Assembly (NCBI RefSeq): GCF_017377855.1
Contig: NZ_JAFREP010000017.1
Location: forward strand, 62,001 to 126,000
Direction: 5' to 3'
Length of the DNA stretch: 64,000 bases
Source of the DNA: Acanthopleuribacter pedis
GTDB taxonomy: Bacteria > Acidobacteriota > Holophagae > Acanthopleuribacterales > Acanthopleuribacteraceae
Within the stretch, counting starts at the first letter, position 1, and each line of letters opens with the position of its first letter. Positions 17,057 through 23,688 of this stretch are shown here, piece by piece. The notes under the pieces are model-generated. The model was not told the DNA's origin and did not search any database. It worked only from the letters and a program-made list of their open reading frames with translations. The translations under genes were made by a program, and so were the position numbers.

Positions 17057-19756
17057 TTAGTAACCGAAATCGTGGGGATCTTTGGCGATGGTCCACGCAA
17101 CCTGAACGTGGCGTTTTTGATCCGGTAGGCCGCGCGGTTTGATCGATTGGCCGTCGTCCTCGAAGTTCCACATCTCAATGTTGGTAGAGAAGGGGTTGTA
17201 GACCATGCCGAAATAGATGTGTGATTCGCCGTCGCCCCAGTTGGTGTCCGCCACCAGCACCCGTTCCACCGGGGCCGCTAACTTTTCCGCGAGCAGTTGC
17301 CCGATTTGGTCTTTCACGGTTTGGTTGCGGTGCTTGGAGGCCACGTTTTGGTAAACCACGTCCAACACATCCTTGGGTTTGGTGCTGCCTTTGGTATCCA
17401 ATTGGCTCATCACCGTATCGACATCAATTTCCAATCTGGAACTGAGTTGGCTCACGGCGAGCCGAACCGCGCTTTTCTCAAGATCAGTCTTTTGGTAGGT
17501 GTCCAGTTCCTTGGGGAGCAAGGTTTTTTTCATCCAAACGTCGATGTCCCCTTCGCTTTTGATGATTTCGGCGAACTTGGGATCGAGGGAGGCGTCCAAC
17601 AAAAAGGCGTGGGGTTCGTTCATCACCGGGACGGTCATTTTGGTGATGTCTTTTTGGCTGTAGCCTTTTCCGACTTCCTGGATGTTGCTGTGGATGTGGC
17701 GCATGGTGGTCACCATTTGCTTGAGAACCGGCCCGCCGTCGTTGGGGTTGCGATTGCTTTTGGGCAGTTTGTCGACCTGAGCGTTAGAGGAGGTCCCGAA
17801 AATGGTTCGCATGACGTCGAGTGGATTGGCGCCGCGTGGAAAACCCAGTGGCACCAACTGTAGGTTTTTGATGCCGGGAAGCAGGGCGTCCATGAAGGTG
17901 TCCGAAGTTTGACTGGTCGATTTCATGTTTTCGGTAAGCTGTTTTTGGAAAGCCTGGTAAGCGGTGCGCAACTTGTCGGCCGCGGGTCCCGACTTTTTGG
18001 CGATTTCGTTGAGATCGTTGCGTTTCGCTTGGCCGACCAAGCTCGTCAGCGCCTTCCGCAACTGACTTTTGTTGGTCAGTGGGGTCACCTTTTGGGTGAT
18101 TGGGTCCCGGAAGTGGACCGCGAAACCGCCAAACAGCGAGCGTCCGTCCGGTGACGGCGTAGAATGGGGCAAAGTCGCGTCGTATTGCAAAATGATGTGC
18201 TTGTCGACCAAGTCGGTTAACCGTTTGGGGAAACCCGCGGTGAACTGCATGAAGCTGTCCTGGTCGGTTTGGTTTTCGATTTTGTCATATTGGGTCTGGA
18301 TGCTGCCGCCGATACGCATTTGGGCGATGAGGTTGTTGGCGAAGGAACGCAGGGTCGGCGACACGAAATGACCTTCTGCCAAACCACTTAAGGTGTACTC
18401 ATACGAGCGCAATAGGCGATTCTCCACCTGACTGTGGAAGTGATCGGAGGCGCGGGTTTTCATCGCGGTTTTTTGGCTTTGCCCGATGGAATGCGTGTTG
18501 TCGATGATGTTATCGAGCAGTTCCTTCGGCGAAACGGTAACACTGCTGTTCTGACCGCGCATCCGCGTGATCGCGGTTTTTAGAACCGTATCCTGGTTCT
18601 CCGTGATACCCACCGCGCTGAGTGCGCTGTGCAAACCGGGGATGTCGGTGATCGATTTGGTGGTGCCCAAGCCGCGGTTGTTGAGATGGGTAATGGTGCC
18701 GTCTGAACTTACCTTCATCTTTTGTGCGATCTGGGTGTCCTTGAGACTGGTATTCATCGGCATGTCTAGGTTTTGCGTGGGGCTCATGTTGTCCCTTTTG
18801 TAACTGCCGCGAATACGCCCGTTCTCCACCATGTCTTTGAGATGGTCGAGCATTTTTTCCGGGTGGTCCTTCTTCAAATGAATCGCGATGCTGGTCCCAA
18901 AGCACGAACCCACTTGGCCTTGGCGCAAATCGGCCAACATGGCGGACAGCACGGCAACCCGCGCGTCGCGGTTGCTGAGTGGGCTGGTGGTTTTTCCCAA
19001 GGTCGCTTGTAACATGCGCTCCTGGGGCGAGTTTTGGCGCGGCGCGGTAATGCCGCCCAGTTTTTCGCGCATACTGTGCGAGGCGCCGAATTTGCCGAGC
19101 ATCGCCGCCATCGCTTTGTGGTGCGGGCCGGCCTTGAGCTTGCCCGCCAGCACGTCGTCTTTGAGTTGCTGCATCATTTCCGCGATGGCGAGGTTGTCCA
19201 CATCGCCGTTGGGTTTGATGACGGCGTCGGCGATTTTCATGGCCAGCTTGGTGTGCAGCGAGTCGGACGGGCCTTGTAAGCCGCCTTTTTGCTGGGCGTT
19301 GGCGAAGAGGTAGGCCTCGTGGAGGATTTTGCCGGCTGTGATCGCGGTATCGTCGCCGGTTCGGATCGCCTTGGTGTGTTCTTTCAGCCAGGCCCCGCTG
19401 ACCTCGTTGTTACCCAACATGACCGCCGCGCGTAATTTTTGGCGGTTGCTTAAGCTGCTGTGATTGATGCCGACCGAATCCAGAATGTCTTTGACTTGTT
19501 GAAGCTGGGTTCCACTGATGGTCGGTGTTTGCTGCTGATCGAGGGTGCTCAACGATTGGAACTGCTGTTGGGTAACGCCGGTGGAGACGTGGGTTTGGTT
19601 GTTGTGGTTAAACAGCGCCAGCGTTTTCGGCGGGGTGACCACCCATGACGACAAACTGGTGAAGGTTTTGCGCAGGTTCTGTTGGTCGACGTTGGACCCC
19701 TTGGCAAAGGAGCCTTCTACGAAGCGCCGGCCGACGTTGATTTCCATACCTTTCAT
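17057..19756 (-). CDS. Candidate type III secretion effector with papain-like cysteine protease motif
   Basis: 899 residues, no signal peptide and no membrane segment. The N-terminal 80 residues are rich in Ser, Thr, Gln and Asn, as in many type III secreted proteins. At 279-285 the sequence is QGQVGSC, the same spacing as papain QGQCGSC. Gln279 would be the oxyanion residue and Cys285 the nucleophile. Near the C-terminus ADTNWGDGESHIYFG places His846 ahead of Asn854/Asn859, a plausible rest of the triad. The 560 residues between are mostly predicted helix without a family I know. It is the last gene of a four-gene minus-strand unit that includes two CesT-like chaperones. AAGG precedes the ATG. 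The effector and protease calls are inferences from motif plus context. Confidence 0.6.
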   Translation of the reverse strand: MKGMEINVGRRFVEGSFAKGSNVDQQNLRKTFTSLSSWVVTPPKTLALFNHNNQTHVSTGVTQQQFQSLSTLDQQQTPTISGTQLQQVKDILDSVGINHSSLSNRQKLRAAVMLGNNEVSGAWLKEHTKAIRTGDDTAITAGKILHEAYLFANAQQKGGLQGPSDSLHTKLAMKIADAVIKPNGDVDNLAIAEMMQQLKDDVLAGKLKAGPHHKAMAAMLGKFGASHSMREKLGGITAPRQNSPQERMLQATLGKTTSPLSNRDARVAVLSAMLADLRQGQVGSCFGTSIAIHLKKDHPEKMLDHLKDMVENGRIRGSYKRDNMSPTQNLDMPMNTSLKDTQIAQKMKVSSDGTITHLNNRGLGTTKSITDIPGLHSALSAVGITENQDTVLKTAITRMRGQNSSVTVSPKELLDNIIDNTHSIGQSQKTAMKTRASDHFHSQVENRLLRSYEYTLSGLAEGHFVSPTLRSFANNLIAQMRIGGSIQTQYDKIENQTDQDSFMQFTAGFPKRLTDLVDKHIILQYDATLPHSTPSPDGRSLFGGFAVHFRDPITQKVTPLTNKSQLRKALTSLVGQAKRNDLNEIAKKSGPAADKLRTAYQAFQKQLTENMKSTSQTSDTFMDALLPGIKNLQLVPLGFPRGANPLDVMRTIFGTSSNAQVDKLPKSNRNPNDGGPVLKQMVTTMRHIHSNIQEVGKGYSQKDITKMTVPVMNEPHAFLLDASLDPKFAEIIKSEGDIDVWMKKTLLPKELDTYQKTDLEKSAVRLAVSQLSSRLEIDVDTVMSQLDTKGSTKPKDVLDVVYQNVASKHRNQTVKDQIGQLLAEKLAAPVERVLVADTNWGDGESHIYFGMVYNPFSTNIEMWNFEDDGQSIKPRGLPDQKRHVQVAWTIAKDPHDFGY

Positions 19757-19789
19757 AAGAACCTTCTTCTGTACACGTTATGTTCGGGG

Positions 19790-20293
19790 TTAGCAGCGAT
19801 AGGGCAATAGTTCGTAGGGGATGTTGTCGGCGGCGGTAATGCGTGGGAAGGGGCAGGTCACCCGGTACGGGACCATGGTGTGACGCTGATAGACGTAAAA
19901 CTGCAGGTGGTCGGCTTCCAAGGAGGGCTTGCTGATCTCGTCTGTTTCGAAGGGCCCGTGGCGATGGAAAGCGGGTTCCATGTCCGGTTCGATGTGGCTC
20001 ATCATGCGTTCGTACTCCACGCAAAAGCTTTGCGGGTGCTCGATATAACTAAAGCGTCCGCCTGCCAGCATGAAATTTACGATTTGGGCAAAGGCGGGTA
20101 GCTCGTCTTTATCGCCGAGGTGGGGAGCGCGATCTAACAGCATCGGCAGGTTGTTGTACAGCCGGTCGCGGTAACGAATGCAGGGTTGGTCGTCGGCCTC
20201 GGTTGGTACCAGGTGGAAATACAGCATCTCGTTTTTAAACGGCAAGAATTGATTGAGATGCTCGTACATGTCGAGGACGGGAATCGCGTTCAT
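19790..20293 (-). CDS. Unknown 167-residue protein of the effector-chaperone unit
   Basis: No family recognised. The protein is soluble, mixed in composition, rich in aromatic residues, proline and histidine (for example AFHRHGPF and YVYQRHTMVPYRV), and ends in Cys. No signal peptide or membrane segment is visible. It lies 22 bp after the second chaperone gene and 33 bp before the 899-residue protein. AAGGA sits about 8 nt before the ATG, so it is surely translated with them. It could be a small effector, an immunity-like or accessory protein, or a diverged chaperone. The CesT pattern (N-terminal WL helix, LDDxG) is not visible. Confidence 0.6.
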   Translation of the reverse strand: MNAIPVLDMYEHLNQFLPFKNEMLYFHLVPTEADDQPCIRYRDRLYNNLPMLLDRAPHLGDKDELPAFAQIVNFMLAGGRFSYIEHPQSFCVEYERMMSHIEPDMEPAFHRHGPFETDEISKPSLEADHLQFYVYQRHTMVPYRVTCPFPRITAADNIPYELLPYRC

Positions 20294-20315
20294 GGTCCAA
20301 TCCTTGGGCGGTGTG

Positions 20316-20792
20316 TTAAGCGAGTTGCGAGGGGGGCAGCCATAGGGGTGCCCGCGCGGGTTGGGGTGGCGCCTCGGTTTGGTTGAAGCGACGCAAGTGG
20401 TCGAACAAAACCAGGGCGGTGTCCATCAGATTGCCGGTAATGTTGATGAACGCGGTTTGGTCCAGGTGGGTCAAGGCCCGACGAAAGGTCATGAGGATCA
20501 GCCGGCCGTCGGGATCGAGGGCCAACTGGGTGCCGTTTGTTTTTTCTTCCAAAAAGTTCCAGGCACAACAAGTATTGATGATTTCGGCGCGGCGCGGGCC
20601 TGCCTCCCCCGGAATGACCGCGAGGGTAATCGTCCAGTAAAGATAAGGAACCTCGGGAACCCACTGGATGTGGCAGGGGAGATCTGGATTGAGTTGAAAA
20701 CCGCACAAGCCCTGGTCGTCCAGTGCTAGGTCCAATTCACAACGACGCCCGAGTTCACCGAGCCACGTGTTAATCGTCGCCGCGTCGGCCAT
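20316..20792 (-). CDS. CesT-family-like type III secretion chaperone (B)
   Basis: 158 residues. The pattern follows small acidic class I type III chaperones of the CesT/SycE fold: an N-terminal helix INTWLGELGRR (7-17), LALDDQGLCGF (22-32), a central set of beta strands, and LLxxNF-like INTCCAWNFLEE. Then come LALDPDGRLILMTFRRAL and a C-terminal helix with a short proline-rich tail. Such chaperones bind the N-terminal part of a partner effector as homodimers. The ATG at 20792 is chosen because GCGAGG lies 7 nt upstream and the WL helix starts at once; a longer upstream frame is less likely. It precedes gene C by 22 bp. Confidence 0.75.
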   Translation of the reverse strand: MADAATINTWLGELGRRCELDLALDDQGLCGFQLNPDLPCHIQWVPEVPYLYWTITLAVIPGEAGPRRAEIINTCCAWNFLEEKTNGTQLALDPDGRLILMTFRRALTHLDQTAFINITGNLMDTALVLFDHLRRFNQTEAPPQPARAPLWLPPSQLA

Positions 20793-20898
20793 GAATGCCT
20801 CGCTTTTCAACGGGATTTTGTCCGTCGAATCGTTTGGATGGTGAGGCATTTTAACACGAGCGTTGCTAGAAACCTTCAAGTCGGTGGAATGACGTGAA

Positions 20899-21399
20899 TT
20901 AGGCGCGCCATCCGAGGGGTGGGGGCGGCTCGATTTGGGGCGGGTTTTGTGGGGGCTGTTCTTCGTCTTCCTCAGGGGCGCTTGACGCGGATTCCCCGCG
21001 GAAGGTTTGCACCAACTGCAGCGCCGCTTGGCCAAAAGGCTCGAGTTCGGCCACAAACTGTTCGGGGCTGAGTTCCGCCACCAATACACTTTTGTTTAGT
21101 ACCAAACGAGTGTGGTGTTGATCGAAGGCAAGAGAACCGCCCGCGGTAACCTGTTTGTACAGGTTGAGTCGCATCGCTTCACCAAGGATTTGGTTGTGCA
21201 GGTCTTCTTCCAAATCTTGCATGTCGATGATGACCGCCAAAAAAAACATGACCGGTGATTGATCGTCAACCGAAACCACCACCTCCACTTCTTCGCCGTA
21301 AACAAAGGCGGCCGTGCCCTCGGGACTGAGCTGCAAGCTTTCTCCCTGAATGGCGCCGATCACTTCGAGCCATTGGTTCATGGTTTGGGTGATGCTCAT
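20899..21399 (-). CDS. CesT-family-like type III secretion chaperone (A) with proline-rich tail
   Basis: 166 residues and the first gene of the unit. The layout parallels chaperone B: TMNQWLEVIGA (6-16), LQLSPEGTAAFVYGE (22-36), beta strands, a helix around NQILGEAMRLN, then LAFDQHHTRLVLNKSV and a final helix. The last 25 or so residues are acidic and proline-rich (EEDEEQPPQNPPQ), which is not usual for CesT. Identity to chaperone B is low, so the two probably serve different regions or different partners. AAGGA 8 nt before ATG 21399 makes this start better than ATG 21420. The family call is by pattern only. Confidence 0.65.
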   Translation of the reverse strand: MSITQTMNQWLEVIGAIQGESLQLSPEGTAAFVYGEEVEVVVSVDDQSPVMFFLAVIIDMQDLEEDLHNQILGEAMRLNLYKQVTAGGSLAFDQHHTRLVLNKSVLVAELSPEQFVAELEPFGQAALQLVQTFRGESASSAPEEDEEQPPQNPPQIEPPPPLGWRA

Positions 21400-21864
21400 C
21401 GGGGACGTCCTTGTGTTCATTGCGGCCTATCGGCACGGGTGAGGGTGAGGTGTTGGTTTGGGAATGGACGGTCTTCAGTGTATCACCATCCGTTTGAATC
21501 GGCCGGCGGGCGATCGCAAGCTTTGAGAAAAACGCAAAGCTGGATGAGATCAAATCGTTTGTTCTTTGGTTGCCGCGAACTTAGGATGTAGAGCATCAAG
21601 AGTCCCCTGACGGTTCCCGCCCTACCTCTTGTTCGCACAGGCAAGAGCTTCACCCGGGGCGGTCGCCAAGCGCGGGGTTGTCGTTTGCCTTCCACCACCA
21701 ACGGATACCAACCACCTCCACGGAAGGGTGCGACGGTTCGCGCTATCAAGGCTAAGTTTTGAGGAACGCTCGGGTCCCCCTCCGAGGTCTCGGGTGTTCC
21801 TCCTTTTTTTACCAGTTAAGCGTAAGTGCTTGAAAAATAAAGAATGATCTGAAAGGAGACGCAC
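21400..21864. other. 465-bp divergent intergenic region
   Basis: It should contain promoters for the chaperone-effector unit (minus) and for the GFA gene (plus). I see no strong -35/-10 pair, operator or gene. Confidence 0.45.
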
Positions 21865-22368
21865 ATGGAAACCCGCCACAAACACGATGGCCGCTGCCAT
21901 TGTGGCAATGTTCGCTACCGTTATTATTCATCCCAGCCCGCGGCACAATTGTCCATGCGCGCTTGTTCCTGCTCCTATTGCCGCAAAACCGGTGCCCGGT
22001 ACAGTGCTGATCCCTGTGGGATTTTGGTGGCCGAGGTCGGCGATTGCGATGCGATTCATCTCTACCGGTTCGGTACCCAAACCGCCGATTTTTACGTGTG
22101 CAGTAAATGCGGTATCGCCCCTTTTGTGATTTGGCCGGATGGTGCCGACCTTTACGCATTAGTCAACGTCAATACCTTTGATGTTCCGCTCGAGGTATCC
22201 GCGTGCCGCAATGTTTGTTACGCGCACGAGGATGTCGCCGGCCGCTGCGCCCGCCGGCGCCGGCAGTGGATCGGCAATGTCACACTTACCCTGCCCGGTC
22301 ACCGGCGTGTCGATGATTTTGCGGTGTCGTCGGCGGTGTTGCGGGAGCAACCCGTCGCGCTTGGGTGA
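21865..22368 (+). CDS. GFA/CENP-V-family zinc protein
   Basis: 167 residues of the family named after glutathione-dependent formaldehyde-activating enzyme. The zinc-binding cysteines are seen in GRCHCGNVRY (N-terminus), ACSCSYCRKTG (about 32-42) and VCSKCGIAPF (about 80-89). Most members have no proven reaction, so a formaldehyde role should not be assumed. AAAGGAG precedes the ATG. The C-terminal 40 residues (RCARRRRQW) are basic. It lies 84 bp upstream of the LysR regulator on the same strand. Confidence 0.85.
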   Translation: METRHKHDGRCHCGNVRYRYYSSQPAAQLSMRACSCSYCRKTGARYSADPCGILVAEVGDCDAIHLYRFGTQTADFYVCSKCGIAPFVIWPDGADLYALVNVNTFDVPLEVSACRNVCYAHEDVAGRCARRRRQWIGNVTLTLPGHRRVDDFAVSSAVLREQPVALG

Positions 22369-22452
22369 ACGCACTTAAACTGACTTCCCGGCCGGCTTCG
22401 GTTAAGCTAATCTCCAATACCATGCGAATGCTTTGCAAGAGGTTGGTGTGCC

Positions 22453-23343
22453 ATGGAAGCCGGCTACGCGTTGCCCCCTTTATTAGCCGTGCGCGTTTTT
22501 GAGGTGGCCGCGCGCCACCTCAGCTTTACCGCGGCGGCCCAAGAACTTTTTGTGACGCCGGGCGCTGTTAGCCGTCAGGTTAAGCAGCTTGAGGACTATT
22601 TCGAGGTGCGCCTCTTTAACCGGTTGGCGCGTGGTCTGGAACTCACCGAGGAAGGCCATTTCTACTTTCGCGTGGTGCAACAACCGCTGCGGCAATTGGC
22701 CGAGGGTTCGTCGCAGCTCAAGCGCCGCGGTCGTGAGGGTCCCCTGCGGGTAACCTTGATTCCCTCTTTTGCCGTTCACTGGTTGGTACCGCGGCTCGAC
22801 CGTTTTTACAAAAGCCGGCCGGGGATTGATGTGTTGGTGGATGCCTCGTTTCGGTCCGTTGATTTTTCGCGCGAAGATATGGACCTGGGCATTCGCCTTG
22901 GCGAGGGTTTTTGGCCGGGTTTGCGCGCCGATTTGCTGATGACTTTTGACTGGGTTCCGGTGTGTGCGCCTGGTTTGCTGGAGAAAAACAAACCCTTACA
23001 GGAACCGAATGATCTCGCCCGCTACCCCTTGCTGAGTATGATGACCCGCGACATTTGGTTGGGTTGGTTGAAGATGGCGGGTGCCGATCAAGTTTCTTTT
23101 GAGCGCTGTACTTTTTTTAACGATTTTAACGTGATGTTCCAGGCCGCGCTCGACGGCTTAGGGGTCGCCCTCGGTCGCTCCAACTTGGTCGGGGCCGATG
23201 TCGCCGCGGGTCGGTTGGTTCAGCCTTTCGACATTGCGTTTCCCTCGCGCACCGCTTATTACGTGGTTTGTGCCGCGGAACGTTACCACCATCCCAAGAT
23301 TGCGGCGTTTCGCGAATGGCTGTTACAGGAAGCGGACGTCTAA
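22453..23343 (+). CDS. LysR-family transcriptional regulator, GcvA-like
   Basis: 296 residues with the usual LysR layout. The N-terminal winged helix-turn-helix spans LLAVRVFEVAARHLSFTAAA, then TPGAVSRQVKQLE (about 10-68). A LysR substrate domain occupies about 95-290, where a small ligand binds. The phrase LPPLLAVRVFEVAARHLSFT is typical of the GcvA/AmpR subgroup. It lies 345 bp before a TonB receptor gene on the same strand and 84 bp after the GFA gene; either could be its target, which is inference. AGAGG precedes the ATG. Confidence 0.93.
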   Translation: MEAGYALPPLLAVRVFEVAARHLSFTAAAQELFVTPGAVSRQVKQLEDYFEVRLFNRLARGLELTEEGHFYFRVVQQPLRQLAEGSSQLKRRGREGPLRVTLIPSFAVHWLVPRLDRFYKSRPGIDVLVDASFRSVDFSREDMDLGIRLGEGFWPGLRADLLMTFDWVPVCAPGLLEKNKPLQEPNDLARYPLLSMMTRDIWLGWLKMAGADQVSFERCTFFNDFNVMFQAALDGLGVALGRSNLVGADVAAGRLVQPFDIAFPSRTAYYVVCAAERYHHPKIAAFREWLLQEADV

Positions 23344-23688
23344 CCTTAGCGGGTTTTGGGTAGATTGTGAGCGCAAACATTGGTGGTTTTTTTTGAGTAC
23401 GTAAATATGACCTGTCGTCGTTATGGTCGTTTTCTCCGGGTCTGGCGATGTATCTATTTGGAGCATCATGTTTTATGTGGTCGGTGTCCCCTGGGAGTGC
23501 GTGAAGCACGCCGGCCGGAGCGCTGTTGCGCACCAAAAAACCGCCGGCTAATGGCTTGACAGCATCATGTGTACCGATTACGTTAAATGGTAACGCTAAC
23601 ATCAATTGGGTTTTTTGTTCTGTTTCGCCCCCGATACCTTGTCGGCCATGGTGTCAGCGCTTATTTTGTCTATGTCACGAGGGGTCAA
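23344..23688. other. 345-bp intergenic region upstream of a TonB receptor
   Basis: No gene or repeat recognised. It likely contains the promoter of the receptor gene, but no clear box pair is visible. Confidence 0.4.
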
